Made by a program: the position numbers and the translations under genes. A stretch of DNA of 64,000 nucleotides from Timema cristinae (Eukaryota; Arthropoda; Insecta; Phasmatodea; Timematidae): NCBI GenBank assembly GCA_039000515.1, contig JBCFYV010000012.1, forward strand, positions 119,845,056 to 119,909,055. The letters are read 5' to 3'. The notes under the pieces are model-generated. The model made no database searches, was not told where the DNA came from, and saw only the letters and a list, made by a program, of their open reading frames with translations. Every line of letters starts with the position of its first letter. Position 1 is the stretch's first letter. Shown piece after piece: positions 33,701-63,474 of the stretch.

Positions 33701-34105
33701 GACCCTGGTTACATACTGTATGTCTCTATGACTGAGTGGTCAGGGAGACTAGCTACAGTTCTACAGGAGCCTGGTTCCATACTGTATGTCTCTATGACTG
33801 AGTGGTCAGGGAGATTAGCTACAGTTTTACAGGACCCTGGTTCCATACTGTATGTCTCTATGACTGAGTGGTCAGGAGACTAGCTACAGTTCTACAGGAC
33901 CCTGGTTACATACTGTATGTCTCTATGACTAAGTGGTCAGGGAGACTAGCTACAGTTCTACAGGACCCTGGTTACATACTGTATGTATCTATGACTGAGT
34001 TGTCAGGGAGACTAGCTACAATGCTACAGGACCCTGGTTCCATACTGTATGTCTATATGACTGAGTAGTCAGGAATATTAGCTACAGTTCTATAGGACCC
34101 TGGTT
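30735..34105. repeat. 66-bp minisatellite, about 51 copies
   Basis: Unit marked by GACTAGCTACAGTTCTACAG and CATACTGTATGTCTCTATGA. At 22 codons it is open in frame, reading LATVLQDPG and ILYVSMTEW. Units near both ends are clean, while units from about 31080 to 33660 carry many one-base losses and gains, as in an uncorrected long-read consensus. Confidence 0.96.
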
Positions 34106-34680
34106 CCAATGGCGAAGAACGCTAATATCCAGTCCTATCACTAGTGGCAGTTGCAAACGATGGATATATATAAGCATAAGATAGGTAATTCGTACAAATG
34201 GACTCTACGCTGAGCTTACCCTTGTCAATTTACGAATCAAACGCATTTCAAGCGTTTCTACAAAGTAGAATGGATAAAAACCTGTTTGTATCTGATGGAC
34301 TGCACATGCGCTATATTGTGCAACGCCCATTAAGAGAGCCAAAAGAGGAATGTGCGCTACCAGTCTGTATCGTGGCGACGTTATGCCTATACATGTGTGA
34401 CAGCCACGGAGCTCAATAAAGCCATTTCCTCCACTGTTGGGCGTTACTTTGTTTCCAGGGTAGGTACGGTGGGGGATGGGGAGTTGGAGGGGGAGGTTTT
34501 TTGCTGTCAACATTGATAACACTTTAGTATAGGCCTATTGTTATTAGCATTATTTTATAGATATCGATTGTATCTATCAAAAGTGACAAATGCAGATAAC
34601 ATGACTTTACATATGAATACATGAAAGTGGATCCTATATTTTATGTGACATTGATAGCTCAAAAGTTCATTGCCACACTT
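34106..34680. other. Intergenic, unresolved
   Basis: A 73-codon frame at 34198-34419 has no recognised family. CAATAAAGCC near 34415 could be a polyadenylation signal of an old retroelement; not established. Confidence 0.3.
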
Positions 34681-34955
34681 ACAAAAGTACGCCACCTATA
34701 CCTATCTTGAGCTAGTTCTATCCAGTCCACCTCATTACACCCTATCCCTATCTTGAGCTAGTTCTATCCAGTCCACCTCATTACACCCTATCCCTATCTT
34801 GAGATAGTTCTATCCAGTCCACCTCACTACACCCTATCTCTATCTAGAGCTAGTTCTATCCAGTCTACCTCATTACACGCTATCCCTATCTTGAGATAGT
34901 TCTATCCATTCCACCTCACTACACCCTATCCCTATCTTGAGCTAGTTCTATCCCT
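34640..34955 (-). repeat. 46-bp LINE-derived array, about 6 copies, with the LINE tail
   Basis: GCTCAAAAGTTCATTGCC and ACTTACAAAAGTACGCCACC form the LINE 3' border. The CTATCTTGAGCTAGTTCTAT units follow. LINE coding sense is the minus strand. Confidence 0.9.
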
Positions 34956-35082
34956 AACGAGTTGTTTGCAATGGTGACCTCATATGAGCCACTACGAAGC
35001 TACGATGAACAATTGTCCTCTTTGGGGTTTTTCATAAGCAACGTAACTTTTTTCTTAACTTTATTTTCACCCTTTCTTCCCA

Positions 35083-36893
35083 CTGTAACTCCACGTAAAC
35101 ATTAGAGCTACCCCAATGTAACACCATGTAAACATTAGAGTTACCCCAATGTAACACCATGTAAACATTAGAGCTATCCCAATGTAACACCATGTAAACA
35201 TTAGAGCTACCCCAATGTAACACCATGTAAACATTAGAGTTACCCCAATGTAACACCATGTAAACATTAGATCTTCCCCAATGTAAGACCATGTAAACAT
35301 TAGAGTTACCCCAATGTAACACCATGTAAACATTAGAGCTATCCCAATGTAACACCATGTAAACATTAGAGTTACCCCAATGTAACACCATGTAAACATT
35401 AGAGCTATCCCAATGTAACACCATGTAAACATTAGAGCTACCCCAATGTAACACCATGTAAACTTTAGAGTTACCCCAATTTAACACCATGTAAACATTA
35501 GAGCTACCCCAATGTAACGCCATGTAAACTTTAGAGTTACCCCAATTTAACACCATGTAAACATTAGAGCTACCCCAATTTAACACCATGTAAACATTAG
35601 AGCTACCCCAATGTAACACCATGTAAACATTAGAGCTACCCCAATGTAACACCATGTAAACATTAGAGCTACCCCAATTTAACACCATGTAAACATTAGA
35701 GCTACCTCAATGTAACACCATGTAAACATTAGAGCTACCTCAATGTAACTCCATGTAAACATTAGAGCTACCCCAATCTAACTCCATGTAACACCATGTA
35801 AACATTAGAGCTACCCCAATGTAACACCATGTAGACATTAGAGCTACCCCAATGTAACACCATGTAAACATTAGAGCTACCACAATGTAACTCCATGTAA
35901 ACATTAGAACTACCCCCATATAACTCCATGTAAACATTAGAGCTACCCTAATGTAACACCATGTAAACATTAGAACTACCCCAATGTAACTCCATGTAAA
36001 CATTAGAGCTACCCCAATGTAACTCCATGTAAACATTAGAGCTACCCCAATGTAACTCCATGTAGACACTAGAGCTACCCCAATTTAACACCATGTAAAC
36101 ATTAGAGCTACCCCAATGTAACACCATGTAAACATTAGAGCTACCCCAATGTAACACCATGTAAACATTAGAGCTACCCCAATGTAACACCATGTAAACA
36201 TTAGAGCTACCCCAATGTAACACCATGTAAACTTTAGAGTTACCCCAATTTAACACCATGTAAACATTAGAGCTACCCCAATGTAACGCCATGTAAACTT
36301 TAGAGTTACCCCAATTTAACACCATGTAAACATTAGAGCTACCCCAATTTAACACCATGTAAACATTAGAGCTACCCCAATGTAACACCATGTAAACATT
36401 AGAGCTACCCCAATGTAACACCATGTAAACATTAGAGCTACCCCAATTTAACACCATGTAAACATTAGAGCTACCTCAATGTAACACCATGTAAACATTA
36501 GAGCTACCTCAATGTAACTCCATGTAAACATTAGAGCTACCCCAATCTAACTCCATGTAGACACTAGAGCTACCCCAATTTAACACCATGTAAACATTAG
36601 AGATACCCCAATGTAACACCATGTAAACATTAGAGCTACCCGCTACCCTAATGTAACACCTTGTAAACATTAGAACTACCCCAATGTAACTCCATGTAAA
36701 CATTAGAGCTACCCCAATGTAACACCATGTAAACATTAGAGCTACCCCCAATGTAACACCATGTAAACATTAGAGCTACCCCAATGTAGCACCATGTAAA
36801 CATTAGAGCTACCCCAATGTAACACCATGTAAACATTAGAGCTACCCCAATGTAACACCATGTAAACATTAGAGCTACCCCAATGTAACTCCG
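35083..36893. repeat. 33-bp minisatellite, about 55 copies
   Basis: Unit marked by ACCATGTAAACATTAGAGCT and ACCCCAATGTA. Eleven codons long, it leaves open frames on the minus strand (reading WGSSNVYMVLH). A block at 35461-35790 recurs 769 bp later with its variant bases. Confidence 0.96.
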
Positions 36894-36998
36894 TGTAGCA
36901 GCGTTACGAGGTTTATGGATGACCGGTTTTAAATCTATGGTTTCGTTCTGCTTGTCTACGAGGCTGATTGTTCAGGGAGACTTATTACTTCTCTAGAA

Positions 36999-37850
36999 CA
37001 ACGATTCTTAGCCGCGGGGTCTCAAATAAATCATTTAAAATGTTATTGACTCATTACTGAAGTCAATTATCAATTTTACCTTTTGGAAGAAATAATTCGA
37101 TGATCGTAACCATGTAAGTACCAGTAGACTCTCGATTTTCCGGGGTGATGGGGGAGAAGTGAGCACGGATAATATAAATCACGGATAGTACAAATAATCC
37201 CCATCTGTTTACCACCACCATTAAAAACTTGCTGCCCTTTGTTTCTACTTATTTATGTGAAAAGGGATTTTCCACAATGGTAAATATTAAAACGAAGCAG
37301 CGAAATCTACTCCTGCATGTGAATAACTTAAGTAATACATTCGAAACAAGAAAATACAAATTAATGGAAAGTGTTTAACAGCAGAGGTCCCATTACATAC
37401 ATTTAGGTCAGTTAATTTATGTTTTTATTTTTTTTATTATAATCAATAAATTTAATTTAATTTATTTATTTATTTACCACCGCGTCTTACTACCCGTTTG
37501 GATTATACGCTTAAGTACTAATTACGCTAATGGATAAGAAATTGGGAAAGTTGAATTTAGAGGAAGTGAACCCGTATTTGCGTGGAGGAAGAATGGAAAA
37601 CTATTTAGGAAAAACCACCCTCAGTTCACCGGACCGAGATTCGAACCTCGATCTTCCCGTCCTCAGCAGTCGAGCTCAACACGACAAGCGCATTAGCCAA
37701 CTACGCCACCGAGGCGGGTTATAATCTATAAATAAAGCCACTATATTAGAATACATTTTAATGATTAATATGTTAGTAAAAACTAGGGGGCCGCTAAAAT
37801 ATTTTAGGATATTTAGGGGTCCGCGAGTAATAAAAGGTTAAGAACTACTG
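36999..37850. mobile_element. hAT-type element with a nested SINE
   Basis: Ends CAACGATTCTTAGCC and, inverted, CAGTAGTTCTTAACC match. Flanks are CTCTAGAA (36991-36998) and CTCTAAAA (37851-37858), an 8-bp target duplication with one change. A SINE at 37470-37717 and a pogo-like block near 37125 (GACTCTCGATTTTCCGG) sit inside. Confidence 0.7.
37470..37717 (-). mobile_element. SINE family A, nearly full copy
   Basis: Full order in the minus orientation: ACCGCGTCTTACTACCCG at the left, GATTCGAACCTCGATCTTCC (B box reversed), and TTAGCCAACTACGCCACCG (A box reversed) at the right. Confidence 0.85.
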
Positions 37851-37859
37851 CTCTAAAAG

Positions 37860-39200
37860 AATCTGGTGTAATCTTATATTTTCTTACGGTCGTATTGTTA
37901 GTGAAACTATCCTTGCCATTACATGTAGTCTGTTTAGAGCTACAACACGTTACCTTTGTTAGAGTCAGTCACACTAGCCATGCGACCAGTTCTGGTGCTA
38001 TTAGTACTAACTAATGACTACATATATGTCTTACCTTGATATCAACTGTTGATCCGCCACTCGTTCACCTGCGTCTGACCTATCTACTAATAACTAAACA
38101 ACCAAATTGGCAGCCAGGCCAATGCTAACCAGTTTGTCGTTGCCCGAGATAAAACGACTTTATTTTATTTCTTATCAGTTTCTGACGTAATTAGTTCACC
38201 ATGATAACCATGTCACTATCAAATAATATTCGCAGCAAAGTGATTAACAGCCTGGGTTACTATCAGATAAAATATCATCACTACAGATAAATGTTTAGGT
38301 TTCGTATAAACACATTTTCCCGGAACAGAAACTACCTATGTGACATAATATATAAAAAAATTAAGAGATGGGGAATGTTAAGTGGGAGGGATGATTTATT
38401 TTCTCACAGACTAGCCACGTATTTACACTGATGCGGTGGGAAAGAAATAAGGAGTAATTAAGAGGAAATGTACCAACATTTTTGCGGACAAAGTGTAGGG
38501 AACAACTTTTTTTATAAATAAACCTCAATTAAACCGACCGGGATTCGTGCCGCTACCTCCCCCTAGCTAGCAACCTAGACTGATGAGACGAACTAATGAC
38601 GCACCTAAAGGGGCAAATAGGATAGTTGCTTCCCCACCTCCGGGACGTAAAATTAATTTTCAAAAAATTGCTAGCTTGAGACCATACAAAATGGCTTCTA
38701 AAGCATCAAATTTTCAAAACAAAAATACAGGGTAAGACTACTTTAAATAACTTAAAGAGGAAATTAATTTTTTTTAATAATTCGGGAAAAGGACTACTCT
38801 GAAGAGCTTCTAAAATCATATGAATTTTTAAAATTTCCGAAGGAGAGACCCCTTCAAATATCTTCTAGGTGGGTCAATTTTTCTTGCAAAATTTTCGTGG
38901 AGAGGATCCTTGGACTCCCCTTTCATTTGGGGGGCAATCTCTTTATTTTTATAACTGCTCTCTCCCCTACACGAAAGGGATCCACCAACCCTGTTTCTTC
39001 TCTTGGGCTGAAACACTAAAAGTGTCCTGGTTTGTGGAGAAAATATTTTGGCGAGGAAAGTGTCCCTAAAGTTAAAAATTGTTAAAATAATACTTGGAAA
39101 ATAGCTTTGATACATTGTATATAAACTAAGGTCGATTACATTATTGAAATCGCCGCCCTTAGATACCTTAAAAATAATTAAAATAACATCTAGAAGCATT
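37860..39200. other. Intergenic, little recognised
   Basis: 38440-38630 may be a very decayed SINE family A copy (CCGACCGGGATTCGTGCCG). Open frames of 66-123 codons around 38830-39200 have no recognised family. Confidence 0.35.
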
Positions 39201-39339
39201 TAATAGTCATAAATTGTCTTCGCCTCCAGTGGTTATTGATTTGTGCTCACAGAATCTCTTACTACCCCTCCTCCGAAATTTAATTCTGGACACAGCCTTG
39301 ATTGTTTGCCTTCCCCCCTCGCCCCCTCCTCTTAATAGA

Positions 39340-39777
39340 AAATGTCCAAGTGCGCACTGTAATGTCCGAGTTCGCCACTGTAATGTCCGAGTTCGCCACT
39401 GTAATGTCCGAGTCGCCACTGTAATGTCGAGTTCGCCACTGTAATGTCCGAGTCGCCACTGTAATGTCGAGTTCGCCACTTAATGTCCGAGTGTGCCACT
39501 GTAATGTCCGAGTGCGCCACTGTAATGTCGAGTGCGCCACTGTAATGTCCGAGTTCGCCACTGTAATGTCCGAGTTCGCCACTGTAATGTCCGAGTTCGC
39601 CACTGTAATGTCCGAGTGCGCCACTGTAATGTCCGAGTGCGCCACTGTAATGTCCGAGTGCGCCACTGTAATGTCGAGTGCGCCACTGTAATGTCCGAGT
39701 GCGCCACTGTAATGTCCGAGTTCGCCACTGTAATGTCCGAGTGCGCCACTGTAATGTTCGAGTGCCCACTGTAATGG
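39340..39777. repeat. 21-bp minisatellite, about 21 copies
   Basis: Unit is CACTGTAATGTCCGAGTTCG with a G/T variable base. As 7 codons it leaves open frames on both strands. Several units lack one base. Confidence 0.95.
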
Positions 39778-40125
39778 TGCCGAGTTGTTAAACTTTGGGA
39801 CACAAACACATTATAATGTGTTTCTTATCCCAATCACTATTTAATTACTATAATTAATTACCTTATTTGACATAGCCGAGCCCATCTAACACGGCCAAAC
39901 TTTTATTTTCACGATTCTACCCGTATGCCGGTTGACACCTTGTATGACAGGGCGGTTATGTAACCGTCGTTACGAGGGTGGGGCGACCTGTAGGTGCGAT
40001 TACTTCTTCGTGATCATGATTATAATTTATGAGGTGCTAGCAGAAGTCTTAAGCTTTTCTTTTCGTTATTATCTTTATCGGGCTCCTTTCCACTATTAAC
40101 CTCCTCAACACTTCCTCATTCCTCA

Positions 40126-40860
40126 CCTTGTCACCAGTCACCGTGCGTCACCAGTCACCGTACGTCACCATTCACCGTACGTCATCAGTCACCGTACGTC
40201 ATCAGTCCCCGTACGTCATCAGTCACCGTACGTCACCAGTCACCGTACGTCACCATTCACCGTACGTCATCAGTCACCTACGTCATCATCACCTACGTCA
40301 TCAGTCCCCTACTCATCAGTCACCATAAGTCTATCATTCACCTTACGTCACCATCACCGTACGTCAGTCACCATGCGTCACCATTCACCATACGTCACCA
40401 GTCACCGTACGTCACCATTCACCGTACGTCACCAGTCACGTACGTCACCAGTCACCGTACGTCACCATTCACCGTACGTCACAGTCCCCGTACGTCACCA
40501 GTCACCGTACGTCACCAGTCACCGTACGTCACCATTCACCGTACGTCATCAGTCACCGTACGTCATCAGTCCCCGTACGTCACAGTCACCGTACGTCACC
40601 AGTCACCGTACGTCACCATTCACCGTACGTCATCAGTCACCATACGTCATCAGTCACCGTACGTCATCAGTCCCCGTACGTCATCAGTCACCATACGTCA
40701 TCAGTCACCGTACTCACAGTCACCGTACGTCACGTCACCATGCGTCACCATTCACCATACGTCACCAGTCACCGTACGTCACCAGTCACCGTACGTCACC
40801 AGTCCCGTACGTCACCAGTCACCGTACGTCATCATTCACCGTACGTCACCAGTCACCACA
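40126..40860. repeat. 17-bp minisatellite, about 43 copies
   Basis: Unit is CACCGTACGTCACCAGT, with ATCAGT and ATTCACC variants and some one-base losses. Confidence 0.95.
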
Positions 40861-41724
40861 CTCCACACAATACGGCATTTATGAACAACACGACACACTC
40901 AAAATGCGTGCATCTGTTATTATGCAAATGTGAGCTCAACTTATATGATTTTTTTCCCCAAAAACTGTACTACAACCCCTTCAATTCTAAAATGTGCCAC
41001 ATGTACTCAACGTTTTGTCTGATGATATCTAGAATCCCCATATTTGAAAAGAATGCGACAGAAATACACTTGTCTAGAGCTTAGCAGCTGTATCGCGGTT
41101 AATTAGCCAGACTTTTCATAAATAACCTAATGGAAGGCAGGCACTTATACTTACCATAAACCTACTAGATAGTAGTAATTTGCTAAGAAAAAGAGCCTTA
41201 CAGTTGAGTTCGTGAGACCATAAGACCAGAACTTTAATTTTCATACTTGCTGTCTTACTACCCATCCAGAATAGCAGGCGTATAATCCAAATGTGTAGTA
41301 AGAAATGGTATTAAACAACTTGGTATTTTTACAATTAAATAATTATGAATTAGGTAGAATATAAAAAATGCAACCTCATTTGCATGTTATAAAAGAGTAG
41401 ACCATTTAGGAAAAATCCGGGCACCCATAGCTTATTTGAGCCCCGACTAGCTAAGACAGGGTGAGCGACCTTGTCGGCGAGCCTACCGGTGAGGGCGATT
41501 CACGGTTAAATGAATCACCAAAAATCCGTCAAGGAATTAGAGATTATTAAGGTAAAATGTTCATCAGCAACACAATAAATAGCGAATGAACAATGAAAAA
41601 ATAAATATCAATAAATTACAAACACATGATTAACAAATTAGCTAGTCATTTGTCGCAAGTATATAATATAATTAATATATATAATATATTATAAAAGATA
41701 CACCGTAAAACAAAGGTCTAGACC
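40861..41724. other. Intergenic
   Basis: At 41250-41315 two SINE family A 3' ends face each other (TCTTACTACCCATCC and GTGTAGTAAGAAATGG). Otherwise nothing recognised. Confidence 0.4.
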
Positions 41725-41729
41725 AGGGG

Positions 41730-41850
41730 TGGGGAAAGTTTTGACATTAGAAGGCCCTCAAACCACTTCACGCGTGCCAAACAAGGCCTCACACTTCATG
41801 TTCAGTACATTTAGCCAAGGTCATACTTGTACCTAAATATTAGTTAAGGT
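41730..41850. mobile_element. hAT-like transposon end fragment
   Basis: CCAGGGGTGGGGAAAGTTTT followed by GGCCCTCAAACCAC resembles the ends of hAT elements. The other end was not found. Confidence 0.35.
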
Positions 41851-41859
41851 TTTTTTAGG

Positions 41860-42290
41860 AACACATATAAAGGAGTAAATATGTTTTAAGTCACTATTTT
41901 CCTTTTTACTATACGAAGACAAATTTTTATTTTTCTAAAACATATTCATTATATATTAATAGAGGAACACTTTTTATTTTTAATACGACATGGATCATAA
42001 AATATTTGGCAGAAACAATTTTTTTCACTTTTTCTGGAGTTTTGTCTCCTTGGATCTGATTAATTTTTTTAAATTACCAATAAATATGTACTGTACAAGC
42101 ATATTAAAAATATATATATCAGCATGTAATAAGGTTTACACAATCTATTATAAAATAACTCAAGAATGGAGCTCTAAAAAACTTAACATCTCAACAGTTA
42201 ATAAAACACTTAATTTTACTACTGTATATCGTCGCAATACATTAGTTATAGTTTGAAAATGTATAATTTATAAAAGATAAAAAAACACAC
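41860..42290. other. AT-rich, no supported gene
   Basis: An 88-codon frame at 41990-42256 is of biased AT-rich composition and matches no family I know. Confidence 0.3.
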
Positions 42291-42293
42291 GCT

Positions 42294-42548
42294 TCGGTGC
42301 TCGCATGGTCTAAGGCGCTACTCTAACAGTAGACTAGACTGCCGATGACAATGAGACCGGGTTCAACTCTAGGTCGGGTGTACTGAGGGTGTTTTTTTTT
42401 TTCAAAATTGTTTTCTACTATACCTAGCTCTACCCGCGAATGCAAGTACACTTCCTCTAAATATAACCTTGCACATCCATAAAACTATCAATGTAATTAG
42501 TACATAAGCTATAACCAGGACGGGTAGTAAGACGCGGTGTTAAAAATA
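42294..42548 (+). mobile_element. SINE family A, full-length diverged copy
   Basis: From CTTCGGTGCTCGCATGGTCT through GGGTTCAACTCTAGGTCGG to GACGGGTAGTAAGACGCGG, then an A-rich tail. Confidence 0.8.
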
Positions 42549-42549
42549 A

Positions 42550-44230
42550 AGATAAAGAGATATAAATGATAAGATATATTAAAAGGACACAAGTTTCCTA
42601 TCTCTGGACTGCACAGATCCAAACTAAGCTTGTATCAACAAATAGTTATCAACTGGTAGATTATTCTTGGTTTACGTAGAACCGCGCTGTTGATATCTAC
42701 TCAAGACTGATTCACGCTCGAGTTAAGACATAGTCGTGCTGGATGAATGTGTTCCCCACTAAGTGTTTTTTATAACTCCCCAATTAACAATTGAAACTCC
42801 AAATGATTCATTATAATTAAAATAAATCACGTGAATACCTCTTATATAATTACAATAAATGTATCATATTAAAAAAACATAAGATCTAAGAAACAATGAA
42901 TGTTAAACAATTCACAGAATAATTGGTTAAAATGATCGCTTTCTTAGAAGAAAATGCTTCATATTATAGCATATTATGGTAAATCTCAACAATGATTTAA
43001 GTAAACGCTGCATCACACATGGATTCATATAAACTGTCACATATGATTACGTCGATTATACTTTTAAAGACGTCGTGTACTGGTAGGTAAAAATCCTCAC
43101 TCTGCAATATTTTCTATGAAAATTTATGTTCATGCATAACGTATTAATAATAGTGAATATTACATAGTGCACAGTGCATAATTCATAGTAAAAAATTCAA
43201 TTGTTTATAAATAAATGTATAGTCTTATTTAAATCAATTGATTTCTTATTAATATAGATTGACCTAACCTTTTTGCTCCACTAAATAATGTATCTAGAAG
43301 ATATTTAATTGAAGGGTTCACTAAAAAAAACCCACAACCTTTATTAAACTGTATCTTCTTAAACATCAAAATAACCTTATTTAAGTGTTGCCTGTACCAT
43401 AAAATCAAATTAGGTTTTTATTTGGTTCTTATTTTATTTTTGTCATGCTTACTATAATAGAACTACTTCTCAATAACAGAGTAAACAATGTGATATTTCT
43501 CCTTTATTCTCAAACAAATTTATAAGCGTAGGAACTGACGATAAATATAAGAAAATTCTTTGATAACAAACAAGAATGGCTATCATAAACCATTTCAAAC
43601 ACTAACAGAAATATATTCCGTTTTCTATGTATACTAGCCTTTAATTGGCACGTTCTCATTGGCTGATGCGTCTCAAGTCCAAGGTTCGTCTATGCTAAAA
43701 TCCATGGATAATTCATACTAAGTTAAATCAATTATTGTATTATTTGTGCACATTTCACTATTGTATCGATTATAAATGCCATGATTGAAAATAATGTATT
43801 TCAACTTCTTACGCACTATGTGCTAAGCACTATTCCGTGCTCACGTCTACTTCCATCGAAATTTAAATAAGGCTGTAACTAGTCCTCTATAACCTTCATC
43901 TTGATCACAAAACTGCAACAATTTGAGTGAAACGTCCTTGAAAATTAACTAATTTTACAATTAAACCTATTATTTATTTATTTATTCAGCTCAGAATGTA
44001 AGGCGTTTTATTGTATGGAACCCTTTTAGCATAATTACACTTAATTTTTGTGTAAGCCTTATTTTAAAATAATAAAACCACTTGAAAGATAACGCGATAT
44101 TTCTAGACAAGTTGGCCACCTTAAGAAGTCATAACCCACACTTTAACCCTTAATTTTTCAACCATAGTTCCTAAAGATAGTTCACTACCCATAACTCCCA
44201 AACAAGTAAGTAGATATTTTACGATTTTTT
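42550..44230. other. Intergenic AT-rich sequence, no feature seen
   Basis: No exon, array or transposon recognised over about 1.7 kb. Confidence 0.4.
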
Positions 44231-44234
44231 TTTT

Positions 44235-44482
44235 AGCATTGCGTCTCAATGACCTTTCAGGTTGTACACATATGTGCTAATTAAGATTATGTGTTAGGCA
44301 TGTGTAAGGTTACATTTAGACGAAGTGTGCCCGCATTTGCGTGAAGGGAGAGTGGAAAACAATTTAGGATAAACCAGCCTCAGTACACCCGACCGGAATT
44401 CGAACACCGATCTCCCTGTCACTGGCATTTCAGTCTATTGCGAGAGTGACGCAATAGACTATTCCACTAACGCAACGGGTTT
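44235..44482 (-). mobile_element. SINE family A copy
   Basis: GCATTGCGTCTCAATGACC is the decayed 3' end. GCGTGAAGGGAGAGTGGAAA, GGAATTCGAACACCGATC and TCCACTAACGCAACGGG follow. Confidence 0.7.
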
Positions 44483-44739
44483 TATGATTATCGATAGCTA
44501 GGTCTTGGATTACAAGATTGTGATAAAATTATCATTCATTTTAGTGATTTAATCAACAGAGTAGGAACAATTCTATTACAATGCAAAAGTTTAAATTATT
44601 ATTACTAGACAAGGACATATAATTATTCTCAATACTTATATAAATATAGAAATAACATGATCAAGACTTTCATAAATGAAAACGCTAAAAATATAATATT
44701 AGGATTAAATTTACTCTCTATTCGGTCGTTACAGATATC

Positions 44740-45060
44740 TGCTGCCATCGATACTTTTCTTCCGATATTAGAAATGAGTAATGTATCGATATTTTTCATT
44801 CAATATTTAAAATAAATAAAGTATCGTCGATACTTTTCATTCGAAACTTGAAATTATTAAAGTAGTATCGATAATTTTCTTCCTATACTATAAATGAGTA
44901 AAGTATCGATAATTTTAATCCGAATCTTGAAATTATTTAAGTCTCAATACTTTTAATTTGAAACTAAAAATTATTAAAGTATCAATACTTTTCATTCGAT
45001 ACTTGAAATGAGTAAAGTATCGATACTTTTCATTTAAAACTTGAATGAGTAAAGTATATA
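44740..45060. promoter_or_regulatory. Tandem TATCGATA-rich repeat just downstream of gene A
   Basis: A degenerate repeat of 35-50 bp in which most units carry the palindrome TATCGATA or a near match (ATCGATACTTTT, GTATCGATATTTTT, GTATCGATAATTTT). TATCGATA is the insect DRE and BEAF-32/DREF site. The cluster begins about 100 bp past the gene A stop codon. A boundary role is inference. Confidence 0.55.
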
Positions 45061-45160
45061 CACTATTATTTCGATATTACATCCAGAGTTGTAAGCAGAC
45101 ACGTGATCTCTGTTCTGTAACGTCAGAAGGGAAGTGACGTCAGCAACCCTTCTCGTCCAA

Positions 45161-61946
<16,786 letters not shown>

Positions 61947-62109
61947 CTAGGGCAGAAAATAATATAATACTAAGGGCTACACTCTAAACAGCAGCCCACC
62001 AACTTTCTGGAAAATATTTAGCTCACTTTAGTCCCTGTATTTGCTAGGGGCTCATAAGTAAAGACTAGGAAAGTGTGTTCTGTTTGTGCTGTTTGCACTG
62101 GAGAAATAT

Positions 62110-62215
62110 TTTATTTATTTCGGCCAAAACAATGTTTTTTTCCATAAAAACTGTAAAAACACTGGCTTTATCCCGCGTCCCTTTACATCCAACCCGAAAA
62201 GCGTCCACTTTCAAT
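62110..62215. mobile_element. Possible end of the TTAA fold-back MITE
   Basis: CCAAAACAATGTTTTTTTCC, AAAACTGTAAAAACACTGGC resemble 23628-23665. The end itself is diverged. Confidence 0.4.
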
Positions 62216-62329
62216 GGCTGACGCACGACAGAACCACTGGATTACAGACCATTAATCAGGTAACTATTGATTAAACTACATTTAGCAACACTCGGGAGTA
62301 AAATCTAATCACAGTTTGTTTGTAATAGT

Positions 62330-62575
62330 ACATGTCTGCTACCTAGAACATATATCTGCAACCAAAGGAACAATGGTAAATGTCGGCTACCTAGGACATA
62401 TATCTGCAACCAAAGGAACAATGGTAAATGTCTGCTACCTAGAACATATATCTGCAACCAAAGGAACAATGGTAAATGTCGGCTACCTAGAACATATATC
62501 TGCAACCAAAGGAACAATGGTAAATGTCTGCTACCTAGAACATATATCTGCAACCAAAGGAACATCAACACGTTT
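62330..62575. repeat. 48-bp minisatellite, 5 copies
   Basis: GCTACCTAGAACATATATCT and GCAACCAAAGGAACAATGG recur every 48 bp. Sixteen codons, so both strands stay open; not a gene. Confidence 0.95.
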
Positions 62576-62715
62576 ATTTGTGAGAGTGAAATATTTGTAT
62601 TGGTACTTGTACGGTTTGTATCCTTACCAGGGAGTGTGGGGAATCACTGAGTCTGCTAGGGCGGAGAAAAGTCTTAAGCAACTCAGTCCCGCCCCATAAA
62701 TCAACAACACCCAAT

Positions 62716-62940
62716 AACCGCTTCGGTGGCCGCATGGACTAAGGCGCTACACTCACAGTGGACTAGACTACCGATGACGGGGAAACCAAAGTTTGACTCT
62801 AGGTCGGGTGTGCTGAGGGTGATTTTTTTACAAAATGGTTTTCAACTCTCCCTCCACGATAATTCTGGTACACTTCCTCTAAAACATAACCTTTATAATC
62901 CCTAAAACCATTTCCGTAATTAATACATAAGCCAAAGGTT
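62716..62940 (+). mobile_element. SINE family A copy
   Basis: CGCTTCGGTGGCCGCATGGA, CAGTGGACTAGACTACCGAT and CTCTAGGTCGGGTGTGCTGA in family order. The 3' end is cut short. Confidence 0.75.
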
Positions 62941-63474
62941 GGTTTGATTTATATCCATCTGGATCCGGTTGGTCAGTGCTGCCCACACCATCTGGTAGAG
63001 ATCCCATGTACTAAGAGAGCTCACTCAGGAAGTTTGGAGGTCCCATGCTTCCTTTCACACTTATTTTATATGAGCGAGCGTGAAAGAGCCTACCAATTTT
63101 TTCGGGAAAGGTATTTTCACATACCTTTCAGGGTTCTTTTACTGACCACATCGACATGGGACTGAAAGATTTACTTCCCTTTCTAAGGAAGTTGTGCTAC
63201 GGATTTTTATCGAGCAGGTTTGCTATTTAGAAGGTCGTGGAATATAACCATAGCCGCTCAACAGAGAGGTGAATATATAATCAAGCAGGTTAGCCAATGA
63301 CCCGCAAGAAGTTCGAGCCAGCTAGCCAGGGGGTAGCTGGCGGTGTAGGTGTGCCAGGGGTGAAAAGGGGGAGGGGGTGTTATCTTTACTGGTACCCTCA
63401 ACTCTGTTCAACCACAGGTATAATTCAAGACAGGACACCATGAGCGAGGCTAAGGAGCCCTCGTGTCCACCAGA

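Noticed and set aside
30742..34068. 22-residue repeat protein (LATVLQDPG, ILYVSMTEW)
   Set aside because: A consequence of the 66-bp array. Frames break constantly, there is no start context and no flanking exons.
35032..36869. Long open frames reading WGSSNVYMVLH repeats
   Set aside because: A consequence of a 33-bp unit (11 codons) without stops, not a protein-coding gene.
39207..39809. Overlapping frames on both strands around the 21-bp array
   Set aside because: Seven-codon repeats stay open on both strands by arithmetic alone.
41990..42256. 88-codon open frame
   Set aside because: AT-driven composition, no family resemblance, no splice context.
62944..63165. 73-codon open frame near the right edge
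   Set aside because: No recognisable domain and no ABCA similarity. It cannot be the missing upstream exon of gene A, being on the other strand.
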